Below are positions 1-7,568 of a stretch of DNA of 64,000 nucleotides, piece by piece. The translations under genes and the position numbers were made by a program. The notes beneath the pieces are model-generated. The model was not told the DNA's origin. It searched no databases and saw only the letters and a program-made list of their open reading frames with translations. Origin of the DNA: Pseudomonadota bacterium (GTDB lineage: Bacteria > Pseudomonadota > Alphaproteobacteria > Rhodospirillales > Magnetospirillaceae). How positions within the stretch are numbered: the stretch's first letter is position 1; the number at the start of each line of letters is the position of its first letter. The stretch lies in NCBI GenBank assembly GCA_021847015.1, contig JAJZVW010000015.1, positions 22,651 to 86,650 of the forward strand, read 5' to 3'.

Positions 1-144
1 GGTGGCATACGTCACCGCCGGGGCGAGCACCGCGGCATCGAAACCGGCGCGCAGCGCGAAGACGTCCTGGGCCGGGTCCCGGGGCGCGAGCGCGCAGCCC
101 GAGAGGAGGAGGCCCAGGACGGGGACGATGAAACCGTTACGCAT
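1..144 (-). CDS. Phage lipoprotein, partial (3' end outside window)
   Basis: Forty-eight codons run off the window edge from an ATG at 144. The N-terminus is a hydrophobic stretch ending in a lipobox-like LLLSGC, so the product should be a lipoprotein with the cysteine at residue 17. It overlaps the end of the upstream membrane-protein gene by 8 bases. It follows the endolysin, the 47-residue membrane protein and the two-helix protein, so an outer-membrane lysis (spanin-like) role is possible. That role is inferred from position only. Confidence 0.6.
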   Translation of the reverse strand, partial: MRNGFIVPVLGLLLSGCALAPRDPAQDVFALRAGFDAAVLAPAVTYAT

Positions 145-622
145 TGGCGCCTCCCGCGGCCTGGGTCGCGGCACCCGTGGCCGGCTGGGAACCGCTCGCG
201 GCCGCTTGCGGCGCCGGGCACTCCCCGGCCGGCGGAAGCGCGGCGGTGACGGCGATATGAGCCGCGCGCAGGCCGTCGATGGCTTTGCCCAGGGAATCGG
301 CCAGACCGGCGAAGTCGAAGTCGGACGCGGGCGGCGGCGCGGCCGCCGCCGGGATCAGCGCGGCGATCGCCGCCGGGTCGAACCTCGGCATGCGCTCGGC
401 GACGGCGTCGGCCAGACGCTCCAGCGACACGGCAGCGCTTGACGGCAGCAGGGCGTGGCCGACGGGGGTATCGGTGACGAAGCGCAGCGCGGCGTTGCCG
501 GCGGTGATCGCGAACAGGAACAGGTCCGCGTAATGGGCGGCCACGTCGGGCGCCAGGTGATACCCGAGCATGCCCGACAGGGCCATGGCGAGGTTGAAGA
601 TCAGCGTGCGATAGCCTTTCAC
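137..622 (-). CDS. Phage membrane protein of the lysis region
   Basis: The start is the GTG at 622, because AAGGAG lies 6 bases upstream in the transcript; longer in-frame readings are not typical protein. The 161-residue product has one or two hydrophobic segments near residues 5-50. A long Ala/Pro-rich, probably disordered tail follows. It sits between the 47-residue membrane protein and the lipoprotein, just downstream of the endolysin. That placement suggests a holin-type or accessory lysis protein, but no family motif is recognised. Confidence 0.7.
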   Translation of the reverse strand: MKGYRTLIFNLAMALSGMLGYHLAPDVAAHYADLFLFAITAGNAALRFVTDTPVGHALLPSSAAVSLERLADAVAERMPRFDPAAIAALIPAAAAPPPASDFDFAGLADSLGKAIDGLRAAHIAVTAALPPAGECPAPQAAASGSQPATGAATQAAGGANA

Positions 623-762
623 GGCGCTCTCCTTGAAGCGGGGTTGAAGCGGTGATGAATGCGCCGGACCAGGGCCGCGACGATGCCGACCCCCAGGATC
701 GCCACGACCGCGGCGGCCGAGATCCACGACATGGCGGCGAGGAACAGTCCCGCCGGCGTCAT
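619..762 (-). CDS. Small phage membrane protein, 47 aa
   Basis: The ATG at 762 overlaps the TGA of the endolysin gene (ATGA), which indicates translational coupling. Residues 5-35 form one strongly hydrophobic helix followed by a basic tail rich in Arg and His. The size, the single helix and the place directly after an endolysin fit a small holin or lysis accessory protein. Nothing more specific can be read. Confidence 0.65.
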   Translation of the reverse strand: MTPAGLFLAAMSWISAAAVVAILGVGIVAALVRRIHHRFNPASRRAP

Positions 763-1253
763 CAGGCTTTCGCCTGGAAGAAGGTGTGCCGCCCGATCAC
801 CGCCGTCTGGCGCATTGCCGCGATCCAGCCGGGCAGGCGGCCGTACAGCCGCTGCTCCAGGTCGATGTTGAGGTAATGGGTGGCGCCCCCGGTGGGATCG
901 GCCAAGGCGCCGGCGATGGCGCGCCGGGCGATCTCGGTCTCGACGGCCAGTTGGGCGTCCGTGGCCTCCAGGATGCGCTGGCGGTCGAAGGACCCCTCTT
1001 CCCAGCATGAGAACTGGTAGACGTCGCGCCAGCAGGCCAGGCAGATGCCGCGCCAGGTGGGCTCGCCGAAGGTGGGGTGGCGCGCCGCGCCGGGATGGGC
1101 GGCGACATAGGACTGGGCTAGCCTCAGCCGGTTGGCGGCGACGGCGGCGACGGCCTCCTTGCCGGCCCGCGGCTCGGCCGCCGCCTCACCGTCGATGGTG
1201 CGCGCCAGGGCGTCAAGGTCGGTGACGGGAAGGGCGGGTGGGGGCGTGGGCAC
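762..1253 (-). CDS. Phage endolysin, SleB-like cell wall hydrolase
   Basis: The 163-residue protein resembles the Hydrolase_2/SleB family of peptidoglycan hydrolases. An early TIDGEA segment holds the likely catalytic Glu (about residue 23). It is followed by VAAVAANR and a later GATHYLN segment typical of the family. It has no signal peptide, so export would need a holin. The start is a GTG with GGAG upstream. It lies between the Mor-type regulator and a coupled small membrane gene, the expected place for a Mu lysis gene. Confidence 0.8.
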   Translation of the reverse strand: MPTPPPALPVTDLDALARTIDGEAAAEPRAGKEAVAAVAANRLRLAQSYVAAHPGAARHPTFGEPTWRGICLACWRDVYQFSCWEEGSFDRQRILEATDAQLAVETEIARRAIAGALADPTGGATHYLNIDLEQRLYGRLPGWIAAMRQTAVIGRHTFFQAKA

Positions 1254-1324
1254 GGGAGTCGCTCCGGTGATGAACCGGAGACGACGCTACGCGCGCCGGC
1301 GCGGACAAATCAGGCTGAACGGGT

Positions 1325-1693
1325 TCAGAGGGGGAGCGCCATCTGGCGGGTCGGACCCGGGTCGGCAGGCTCCTCCGCCAGGACCTTATACACGAAACGT
1401 TCGGTGCAGCGGATATCCGCCGCGATGGCGGAAACGGGCACGCCGTCCCGCTTCAGGCGCCGGATGCGCGCGCGCTTGCCCGGTCCCACCGGCACGGTCA
1501 GCTCGTCGCCGCCCATGGCCCGGCCCAGGATGTCGGCCGCCTCTTGCCCCACCGCAGCCGCCAGGGGACTGGCGGGGCCAGGCCGGTGCGGGACGTACAT
1601 TCCCCGGCCGCCCCGCACCTCGGACAGGCGCTCGGCGGCATCCTGGCCGATCAGGGCGACAAGGTCGTCATAGGTCAGATCGCCGCGGCTCAT
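1325..1693 (-). CDS. mor: Mor-family middle-operon transcription activator
   Basis: The 122-residue protein is close to the length of Mu Mor. It has an N-terminal dimerisation-like part (DLVALIGQDAAERLSEV). A C-terminal helix-turn-helix follows (IRRLKRDGVPVSAIAADI, then the recognition helix CTERFVYKVL). Mor activates middle transcription in Mu-like phages. The gene sits at the expected boundary between the early genes and the lysis cassette. The ATG at 1693 is preferred over an upstream ATG at 1759 because the family homology begins there; no strong ribosome site is visible. Confidence 0.8.
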   Translation of the reverse strand: MSRGDLTYDDLVALIGQDAAERLSEVRGGRGMYVPHRPGPASPLAAAVGQEAADILGRAMGGDELTVPVGPGKRARIRRLKRDGVPVSAIAADIRCTERFVYKVLAEEPADPGPTRQMALPL

Positions 1694-1776
1694 GGGGACG
1701 GACTCGGGCGGGGATCGACAACCCATACTAAAACGGGCATCCTCGTCTGGTCCGACCACGAGGGGGGGAGCACATC

Positions 1777-2170
1777 ATGCGAAGGATGCTTGGCGCAGCA
1801 CTGCTTATCGGCCTCGGCGCATGCGCCTATTCCTCGGGGACCCAGATCAGTCAGCAACAGCTCGACAGCCTGAAGGTCGGCCAGAGCACCTGGTCGGATA
1901 TGGTCGCGGCGCTGGGCCAACCCACCACGACGGTGGCCATGTCGGACGGCGGCCGCGTTGCCAGCTATAGCTACGTCCATTCGGCGGCGAGGCCTGAGAC
2001 CTACATTCCGATCGTGGGCGGCTTCGTAGGGGGTGCCGATGCGACCTCCACCAGCGTCACCCTGCTGTTCGACAAGGATGGCAAGCTCGCGCGGACGATG
2101 ACGTCCAATTCCGCGACCAGCGCGGGCTTCGGGGGGGGCGACCACCACCACGACGGCTGCCGGTCAGTAG
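1777..2170 (+). CDS. BamE/SmpA-like lipoprotein moron, frame broken at a G8 run
   Basis: This + strand gene lies within leftward phage genes. It has a strong AG-rich ribosome site and a signal peptide ending LGAC (lipoprotein cysteine at about residue 16). A fold like SmpA/BamE follows (QLDSLKVGQSTWSDMVAALGQPTT, then an antiparallel beta region). As sequenced, the frame runs on antisense through the next gene to 2673. Losing one G from the run at 2131-2138 gives an Ala/Thr-rich tail and a TAG at 2168-2170, just short of the convergent gemA stop. I therefore give 2170 as the intended end. The role may be envelope modification of the lysogen. Confidence 0.65.
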
Positions 2171-2178
2171 GGCGCACC

Positions 2179-2604
2179 TCATCGGCGTTCCCCCTTCGCC
2201 AGTTCCCGCGTTTCCCACGCCTTGAGCGCCTCGATGACGGTGCGGGCCTGAATGGCCGTCATCCACTCGGGATCGTCGACGCCCGTCATCTTGCGAACGA
2301 AGCTTTTCAGTGCGGCCGGGGTGGGCGAGTCGGGAATGCCGGCGCGGCACATGTCGCCCCAGATCGCGAACACCTTGCGGACGTGGGCCTTGTCGGACAG
2401 CTTGCGCTTTTGCCCCGACCACCCCAGCCGCGTGAACTCGGCCAGCAGGTCCACCAGTTGGGGCCGCGTGCAGTCGGCCGAGCTGTCCCGGCGGGCGATG
2501 CGGCGCAGGATGTCGCGGTAGGACTCGTCGTCGAGGCCGAGCTGGCGTTTGGCGACGTGGACCTTCTTCAGCATCGCCTCGCGGTCGGGGAAGCCCGGGG
2601 TCAT
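2179..2604 (-). CDS. gemA: GemA/gp16-family phage regulatory protein
   Basis: The 141-residue protein matches the phage gp16 (DUF1018) family. Its N-terminal region is KKVHVAKRQLGLDDESYRDI, and the C-terminal half (GMITGVDDPEWMT-like, then an alpha-helical end) is also typical. Mu GemA alters host gene expression and DNA supercoiling. The start overlaps the previous stop (ATGA), so it is translationally coupled in the early operon. It converges with the lipoprotein moron with only a few bases between them. Confidence 0.82.
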   Translation of the reverse strand: MTPGFPDREAMLKKVHVAKRQLGLDDESYRDILRRIARRDSSADCTRPQLVDLLAEFTRLGWSGQKRKLSDKAHVRKVFAIWGDMCRAGIPDSPTPAALKSFVRKMTGVDDPEWMTAIQARTVIEALKAWETRELAKGERR

Positions 2605-3008
2605 CCGCGAAGCTCCTTGTGCCGCGCCAGCAGCCGGTCTGCGCGCCGCTCCAGACGATCCGCCTTGCCGTAGAGCCGGTCTCTCTGGGTGCGAAGCGCT
2701 TCGCAGGCTGCTTCGGCGGCTCGGAGGGCGGCTTTCGCCTTGTCGAGCGTTCTTTGTGGCCGAAGCGCCAACAAAGCCCCGTGGTAAGCGTCGCGGGCCA
2801 CCGCTTCGGCGCCCTCGGCGATGACGATCCTCCCATAGAGATCAAACGCTTGATCGCGCGCCGTCATGGCCCGGTCCAGAGCCACCCGCCACTGCGCCCA
2901 GATCAGGGCGCTTTCGTCGACGAGCGGGTAGACGCGGGCCAGTTGGATCAGTTCATCGCGGTCGAGGTCGTCGAGGGTGACGCGGGTGGGAGGAGGGGCG
3001 GCGCTCAT
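2601..3008 (-). CDS. Phage hypothetical protein with coiled coil
   Basis: The product has 135 residues. After an N-terminal part containing DDLDRDELIQLARVYPLVDE, the C-terminal half (about residues 80-135) is charged and Ala/Leu/Arg-rich with heptad-like spacing, so a coiled coil is likely. The gene overlaps both neighbours by 4 bases, which places it in the same operon as gemA and the 90-residue gene. I recognise no family. Confidence 0.65.
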   Translation of the reverse strand: MSAAPPPTRVTLDDLDRDELIQLARVYPLVDESALIWAQWRVALDRAMTARDQAFDLYGRIVIAEGAEAVARDAYHGALLALRPQRTLDKAKAALRAAEAACEALRTQRDRLYGKADRLERRADRLLARHKELRG

Positions 3009-3277
3009 CGCGGCGTTCCTTCATGCATGGTGTTGACGACGGCCACCACCTCGTGCCAGCCCAGGCCGGCGTCGATCGCCGCCTGGAGGACGCGCCGAAG
3101 GTCGGCCTTGGGGTCGGGGGTCGCCGCCTCGGCCGCCAGCGCCTGGATCGCCACCGCGCGCCGCAGCTGGATGCCCGCCTGGGCCAGGGCGCGGGCGGCG
3201 GGGCTGCCGCCCACCCGGCGCTCGTAGGCGCGCAGCGCGGTGTCGAAGTCCAGGACGGCGTCGAGGAGACTGGCCAT
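3005..3277 (-). CDS. Phage hypothetical protein, 90 aa
   Basis: A mostly helical protein of 90 residues with no cysteines and no membrane segment. It overlaps the next gene by 4 bases and lies 4 bases after the ParB-like gene. Tight packing and consistent codon use support a real gene. The family is not recognised. Confidence 0.62.
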   Translation of the reverse strand: MASLLDAVLDFDTALRAYERRVGGSPAARALAQAGIQLRRAVAIQALAAEAATPDPKADLRRVLQAAIDAGLGWHEVVAVVNTMHEGTPR

Positions 3278-3281
3278 GGGA

Positions 3282-4121
3282 TCACCGTCCGGCCATCAGC
3301 CGGTCCCGCGACGGGGGCTGGATGAAACTGGCGCCCCGGGTTGGCGATGGCTTGGCGGCATTCTCCACGGATTTCACGATCATCTGGGCGAGCGTACTGG
3401 CCCCGGTCATCCCCCGGTGCTGGCCGTTCAAGGCGTCGGGATCGTGCAGTGAGAAGAAGGATTGAATGGCACCCACGTCATCCGGCTTGAACTGGGCGGC
3501 CAACGCGGCCGCCTGGAGGATGACGGCCGTCGCCGCGCCGGCCCGCTTTTCGTAGGCATGGCCGGCGGCGATGACGCCGTTTCGGGCCGCGGGGTTGCCG
3601 CCCTTGACGATCCGCTCCAGGGTGTTCAAGGCCAGCGTCTGCCCCGGCGCCATCCTGTCCCGCTGGACGGGGTATTTGGGGATCGACAGGCGCGCCTCGT
3701 CGCAGAGGCGTTGCACGTCAAGCGCCAACGGCTCGCCGGCGGTCATGCGGGCGTGGAATAGCGTGTAGGGATTCACCTGCACGCGGATCTGGTTGGTGGA
3801 GACGAACATCGACGCCTGCTCGGCGAGCGAGGCCTGGTGAACGACGACGCAGGGCACCGTCTTTACGCCCAGCCGCCGGGCCGCCTCGACCCGGTGCTGG
3901 CCGTCGATGATCAGCCACCCTTCGTCCTGCTGGGTCACCAGTACGGTCCCGAAGCAGGACCACTTGAAGTGCTGGACGATCTGCTCGATGGCGACCTGGC
4001 TCCGGCGGCTGTCGATCTTGCGCTGGTAGCGGTCGTCGACCGACAGCAGGTCGACGGGGAGCCACCCCAGTTCAGGGCGCTGACCGAAATCCTTTGTGCT
4101 GGCGGTAGATTCCGTTGTCAT
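3282..4121 (-). CDS. ParB/sulfiredoxin-fold domain protein
   Basis: The 279-residue protein has a ParB-N-like domain in residues 20-110. It includes VDLLSVDDRYQR and the conserved IDGQHR motif at 72-77, followed by RLGVKTVPCVVV. Such domains occur in partition proteins and in phage nucleases or CTPases of this fold. Residues 130-279 are helical and not assigned. Mu-like phages often carry a gene of this type in the early operon. DNA binding is likely, but the exact activity is unknown. Confidence 0.75.
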   Translation of the reverse strand: MTTESTASTKDFGQRPELGWLPVDLLSVDDRYQRKIDSRRSQVAIEQIVQHFKWSCFGTVLVTQQDEGWLIIDGQHRVEAARRLGVKTVPCVVVHQASLAEQASMFVSTNQIRVQVNPYTLFHARMTAGEPLALDVQRLCDEARLSIPKYPVQRDRMAPGQTLALNTLERIVKGGNPAARNGVIAAGHAYEKRAGAATAVILQAAALAAQFKPDDVGAIQSFFSLHDPDALNGQHRGMTGASTLAQMIVKSVENAAKPSPTRGASFIQPPSRDRLMAGR

Positions 4122-4125
4122 GGCG

Positions 4126-4470
4126 TCAACCCTCCGCCATGACTCGCGCCTGGGCGCGGTCCCACGCCTGATAGGCGGCGACGGCCACAGCCGCGATTTT
4201 CAGCAGGCGGGCGGGGTAGTCCTCGGTCGGGTTTCCGTCGTAGTCGGTCAGCCGCCGGATATGGCTCCCGAAGATCAGTTCCCAGTCGATCGGCGTATGG
4301 CCGTCGTCGTGCGCCGGGCCACCCCACTGCATGTCCTGGAAGTACCGATGGTCGGCCACCAGGCCGAGGACGTGCATCAGGTGCTCGATACTTCCGGCCG
4401 GCATGTCGGTGGGATACTCGGTCGCCTCGATGGCGTAGAGCGGTTCGCCGGGTTCGATGTCGATGGCCAT
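4126..4470 (-). CDS. Phage hypothetical protein with QWGGPAHDD motif
   Basis: The start is taken at the second ATG (4470), which has AGGGAGG directly upstream; an ATG at 4485 is also in frame. The 114-residue product has the signature QWGGPAHDDGHTPIDW, then LLKIAAVAVAAYQAWDR. Proteins with this pattern are widespread in phages without a proven function. The spaced Asp/His residues suggest a metal or nucleotide site, but that is a guess. Confidence 0.65.
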   Translation of the reverse strand: MAIDIEPGEPLYAIEATEYPTDMPAGSIEHLMHVLGLVADHRYFQDMQWGGPAHDDGHTPIDWELIFGSHIRRLTDYDGNPTEDYPARLLKIAAVAVAAYQAWDRAQARVMAEG

Positions 4471-4481
4471 GGTCGCCTCCC

Positions 4482-5153
4482 TCACGCCGCGGCCGTGACC
4501 AGCGCCGACGGCAGTTCGGCCGAGGCGAGGTCGATGGTGACGTTTTCCCAGCGGCCCGTGGAGTTGGCGCGGCGGTAGAAGCGCAGGTACGTCTTGGAGC
4601 CTTGGACTCGGATCGAGTCGTTGATGGCCTGGATGGCCGATTTCCAGCGCTCGTCATCGATGTCGATCTTGCGCAGGCTGAACACCGCCTCGCGGCTGAC
4701 CTGGCCCTCCTTGTCGGTGCGGAAGGCGTGCTCCACCAGGGCGCGGATCTCGGCCCGGCTGCCCTCGGCCCATTCGGCGATGCACTCGTCGATCAGGCCC
4801 TTGGCGATCTGAAGCTCGGGTCCGAACATCAGGGTGTCGGCCACGGCCACCTGGACCTTCATGCATCCGTCGTAAGTGGTGAACGTCATGTTGCCCTTGG
4901 CGCCATCCCTCGGGCGCCAGCCGTACTTCTCGGCCAGCAGATCCAGGAAAGCCCCCACGTCGTCGAAGCAGTGGCCCTTGAAGCGCGCGATCTGCTGGTT
5001 GAGGTCGTCGGCGTGGCCCAGCAGCTTGCGGACCAGCTGGTCTTCCAGCTTGTCGGTGTCCTTGACCAGCTCGATGGGGGTGAGCCGGTCCTTGGCGTCC
5101 TTCATGTAGAACTTGTTTCCGATCTCGACGGTGGCGTTGGAGATGTGGGTCAT
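4482..5153 (-). CDS. DUF3164 family phage protein
   Basis: The 223-residue protein matches the DUF3164 family found in the early operon of Mu-like phages. Landmarks are the Lys/Asp-rich N-terminus (GNKFYMKDAKDRLTPIELVK), a central KGNMTFTTYDGCMKVQVAV strand region and the C-terminal KTYLRFYRR. I use the ATG at 5153 because it has TGAGGA upstream; the ATG at 5165 overlaps the upstream stop and is an alternative. Its function is unknown, though its constant place near MuB suggests a replication role. Confidence 0.8.
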   Translation of the reverse strand: MTHISNATVEIGNKFYMKDAKDRLTPIELVKDTDKLEDQLVRKLLGHADDLNQQIARFKGHCFDDVGAFLDLLAEKYGWRPRDGAKGNMTFTTYDGCMKVQVAVADTLMFGPELQIAKGLIDECIAEWAEGSRAEIRALVEHAFRTDKEGQVSREAVFSLRKIDIDDERWKSAIQAINDSIRVQGSKTYLRFYRRANSTGRWENVTIDLASAELPSALVTAAA

Positions 5154-5161
5154 GATGGTCC

Positions 5162-5311
5162 TCACGGGTGCGGGGGGAAGTAATCGGGACCGAGCTCCAG
5201 CTCGGCCTGTTGGATCAGGGTGTCGGCGCGGGAGAGCTCGGCGTCGAGCCGGGCGGCGGCCCAGGCCAGCAGTGAGGCCGCCAGCAGGGCGGCGAGGATC
5301 ATGGCGCGCAT
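5162..5311 (-). CDS. Small signal-anchored protein, 49 aa
   Basis: The ATG at 5311 has a strong GAGGTGA ribosome site 4 bases upstream. That site contains the presumed stop of the preceding zinc-ribbon gene. Residues 3-20 are hydrophobic (ILAALLAASLLAWAAA) and are followed by a short amphipathic helix. Because of the upstream frame problem it is currently fused in frame to the zinc-ribbon gene. I read it as a separate small membrane protein of unknown role. Confidence 0.55.
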   Translation of the reverse strand: MRAMILAALLAASLLAWAAARLDAELSRADTLIQQAELELGPDYFPPHP

Positions 5312-5315
5312 GGCG

Positions 5316-5584
5316 TCACCTCGCGTAGTACTTGCAGGGGGGGTGGCGAGGGGCAGTTGTCCGACGCCCGACGGCTTGCGCCCGTCGCGCCCGGGGCGGC
5401 ATCCCGCGAAATCGGCGGCGAGCTGGCACCAATGGACGGAACTGCCCATGGGCACCACCTCACCCCGGCGGTTCTTGACCGTGCGCTGATAGGTGCGCAC
5501 ATGGGCGCAGGCGCCGCACGTCAAGCCTTCGGGGCCTTCGCCGGGGAAATGGGCGAAGGTGGGTTTTCCATCTAGAACGCGCAT
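5316..5584 (-). CDS. Cys-rich zinc-ribbon phage protein, frameshifted at a C7 run
   Basis: The protein starts at the ATG at 5584 with GGAGG upstream and has CGACAH, then HWCQLAADFAGC, a likely zinc-binding set. As sequenced, the frame runs through into the small membrane protein (140 codons, to 5162). Adding one base to the G7/C7 run at 5337-5343 gives the ending PPCKYYAR and a TGA at 5316-5318. That matches the ACKCYEAR ending of its upstream neighbour and falls exactly on the next ribosome site. A real mutation or an assembly indel could both explain it. Confidence 0.6.
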
Positions 5585-5832
5585 GGTTCCCTCCTGACCG
5601 GCCGCGCCTCGTAGCACTTGCAGGCCTCGGTATGACCGTGCAGGAACTTGGTGAAATCGCGGGGATTGGCGTGACGCAGGCCGACCTGCGCCAGCGCCAG
5701 CCAGCACCATTGATGGGGCTGGCGGCCGCCGCGCTGGAACGCCTCGCGGCACCAGTGCCTGCACTCCCGGCAGACGGCGCCCGGCGGGCCGGAGGCCGGC
5801 AGGCGGGCGGTGTGGACCTTGCGGTTGCTCAC
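5572..5832 (-). CDS. Cys-rich zinc-ribbon phage protein, 86 aa
   Basis: It starts at a GTG with GAGGGG upstream. The pattern is CRECRHWC, then HQWCWLAL and a terminal ACKCYE, which resembles the next gene; the pair look like tandem duplicates. Four or more cysteines with histidines suggest a structural zinc site. It overlaps the following gene by 13 bases. A 17-codon frame (5882 to 5829) overlaps both it and the upstream gene and could be a tiny leader. The function is unknown. Confidence 0.6.
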   Translation of the reverse strand: MSNRKVHTARLPASGPPGAVCRECRHWCREAFQRGGRQPHQWCWLALAQVGLRHANPRDFTKFLHGHTEACKCYEARPVRREPCAF

Positions 5833-5878
5833 GATGTTTGCCCCTCAGGGGCCTCAACGGCCCAGTCGCTCGCGTCGC

Positions 5879-6199
5879 TCATGCCGCACCCCCCGTCAGC
5901 GCCACGACGGCCGCCGCCAGGATGTTGGCCTCGGTGGCCACCGGCAGCCGCTGGCGGTGGCCACCCAGCACCTCCAGCGCCAGCGCGCGGGCGACGGCGG
6001 GATCGACGGGGCCGACCACCAGACCGTCGGCGTCGGGCCGGGCGAGGTCGATCACCACGGTGGTGAGCGCGGCGCCGTCTTGACGGATGTCGCGGGCGCT
6101 GATGATCTGACGGGTGCCGGCGATGCGGTAGGTCACCACCTCGAGCATCCGGTCGTCCACGGCGAACCGCTCGCCGGCGCGGATCAGGTCCGCCGTCAT
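5879..6199 (-). CDS. Phage hypothetical protein, 106 aa
   Basis: The N-terminal half looks beta-rich (AGERFAVDDRMLEVVTYRI) and the C-terminal half is an Ala-rich helix. It is coupled to the upstream gene by a 4-base overlap at 6196-6199. No family was recognised. Position in the early operon between regulators and DUF3164 suggests an accessory replication or host-interaction gene. Confidence 0.58.
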   Translation of the reverse strand: MTADLIRAGERFAVDDRMLEVVTYRIAGTRQIISARDIRQDGAALTTVVIDLARPDADGLVVGPVDPAVARALALEVLGGHRQRLPVATEANILAAAVVALTGGAA

Positions 6200-6582
6200 G
6201 CCGCGTCTCCGTCATCGGGGGACTCGGCTGCGATCACCTCGGCCATGGTCCGGTGCGGGAACGCCCAGGGTGCGCCCGGCGGAACGTCGCGGGCGGCGGA
6301 GCCGGCCTCGCCGGCGACTGGCGCGTTGAGCGCCCCGGGGGGTGCGGACGCGCCCCGCCCGGCGCTTGAGGGGCCGGAGCCGATCGCCACCACGCCATCG
6401 GGCAGCGCGGCGGGGTCCAGGCGCATGTGGCCGGGGATGATGCCGGCCTCCAGAGCCGTGGCTTCCCCGGCGTGGCGGCGCAGCTCCTCGGCCGCGCGGC
6501 GCAGGAAAGCCCGGTTGGGCGCGATGGCTTCGGCCGTCATGTCGATGGCGGCGGCCAGGTTCATCAGGTCATGAGCGAGCAT
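6196..6582 (-). CDS. Phage hypothetical protein, 128 aa
   Basis: The ATG at 6582 is preceded by CAGGGGGAAACC, a good ribosome site; the longer in-frame reading back to 6714 only mirrors the previous gene. Residues 1-55 are helical. The middle (about 60-110) is Pro/Gly/Ala-rich and probably disordered. It overlaps the upstream HTH gene by 14 bases. The family is not recognised. Confidence 0.58.
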   Translation of the reverse strand: MLAHDLMNLAAAIDMTAEAIAPNRAFLRRAAEELRRHAGEATALEAGIIPGHMRLDPAALPDGVVAIGSGPSSAGRGASAPPGALNAPVAGEAGSAARDVPPGAPWAFPHRTMAEVIAAESPDDGDAA

Positions 6583-6970
6583 GGTTTCCCCCTGTCTGGT
6601 GGCGGCTGTGGGGACAGCCCGAGCGGCAGGCGCGGTAGAAGGCGATGCGCTGGGGATTGTGGGGCGCCCATGCCGCCCGCTGGTGTGCCAGGCAGGCGTC
6701 GGTGGCCAGTTCACCCACCAGGGGACAGGCGACGGTGGCGGCCATCAGCGCGCCCCTGACGGCCTGTTCAACGGCGGTTAAATCGCCCGTGTACTTGGCG
6801 TTGATGACGAAGCTGACGGCGGCGGCCGAATAGCCGATCCGCTTGGCCACCGCCGACTGGCTGGCTTGGTCGCAGGCGCGGCCAAGCGCGTCCACCCAGT
6901 CGGGCATCGATTCGCCCCAGGCGGCCTTGACGCGGGCCAGCGCGCCATGCTTGCCGTTGTCAGTCGTCAT
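6569..6970 (-). CDS. Cro-like HTH regulator with C-terminal cysteines
   Basis: The 133-residue protein has an HTH in residues 35-60 (SQSAVAKRIGYSAAAVSFVINAKYTGD). A helical part with conserved-looking Cys residues (ACPLVGELATDACLAHQ, then YRACRSGCPHS) follows. The layout resembles small regulators found between MuB and DUF3164 in Mu-like phages. Cysteine spacing could bind a metal. It overlaps the upstream gene by 11 bases. Confidence 0.65.
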   Translation of the reverse strand: MTTDNGKHGALARVKAAWGESMPDWVDALGRACDQASQSAVAKRIGYSAAAVSFVINAKYTGDLTAVEQAVRGALMAATVACPLVGELATDACLAHQRAAWAPHNPQRIAFYRACRSGCPHSRHQTGGNHARS

Positions 6971-7568
6971 GGCGCACCCCCGCGAACCACACGACCCGGC
7001 GCAGGTTGGGGTCGTAGACGCTCTTCACCCGCTGCACCATGGGTGGCTTCGGGCCGGTGTACTTGGACCGCACGAAGCGGTAGCGGGCCGGGATTCCGGC
7101 GTTGCCGGTACCCTTGCCGGGCGTCACGAGGTGCAGATAACCGGCGCGGCACAGGTTGACGCAGTAGTCGGCGGCGTCCCCGGGATTGACGGGCGCCTCC
7201 TCGGTCGAGGCGGCGATCGCCAGGTCGCGCCACGACCAGTCCCCGGACAGCATCCGCATGGTTCGCCACATCTGTTCGCGGGCGGACCCCTGGATGACGG
7301 GCTTGCCGTCCTTCGTGACGCGCGGCGCCTCGACGCCGATGTCGCGGGAAAGGGTCCAGGACGGTGCGCCTCCAACGGCGCGGCGGATGTAGCCGGCCGC
7401 CTCCAGCCCCGTCAGGTAGCTGCGGATCGTCGTGGGGTGGATGTCGGTCGCATCGGCGATCGAGGCGACGGCGAAGCCGTCGCGCTGGCGCCGGATCTCC
7501 TCCCAGATGGCCTGGCGCCCCTGCGGCTTGCCGCCGGCCTGGGCCAGATGAACGGGCTTGCGGGCCAT
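6960..7568 (-). CDS. Phage winged-helix/HTH protein, 202 aa
   Basis: Residues 20-65 form a helix-turn-helix (IWEEIRRQRDGFAVASIADA, then DIHPTTIRSYLTGLEAAGYI), typical of a winged helix. A second helical part (residues 95-150) contains EQMWRTMRMLSGDWSWRDLA. The gene starts one base into the MuB stop, so it is coupled to MuB. It may be a regulator or a replication-associated DNA-binding protein. Confidence 0.68.
   Translation of the reverse strand: MARKPVHLAQAGGKPQGRQAIWEEIRRQRDGFAVASIADATDIHPTTIRSYLTGLEAAGYIRRAVGGAPSWTLSRDIGVEAPRVTKDGKPVIQGSAREQMWRTMRMLSGDWSWRDLAIAASTEEAPVNPGDAADYCVNLCRAGYLHLVTPGKGTGNAGIPARYRFVRSKYTGPKPPMVQRVKSVYDPNLRRVVWFAGVRHDD

Noticed and set aside
1777..2673. A 298-codon + strand frame
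   Set aside because: Beyond the G8 run it is antisense to gemA and its composition is not protein-like. I end the gene at 2170 instead.
5162..5584. A single 140-residue protein
   Set aside because: The frame joins two genes. A strong internal ribosome site and the corrected zinc-ribbon ending argue for two proteins.
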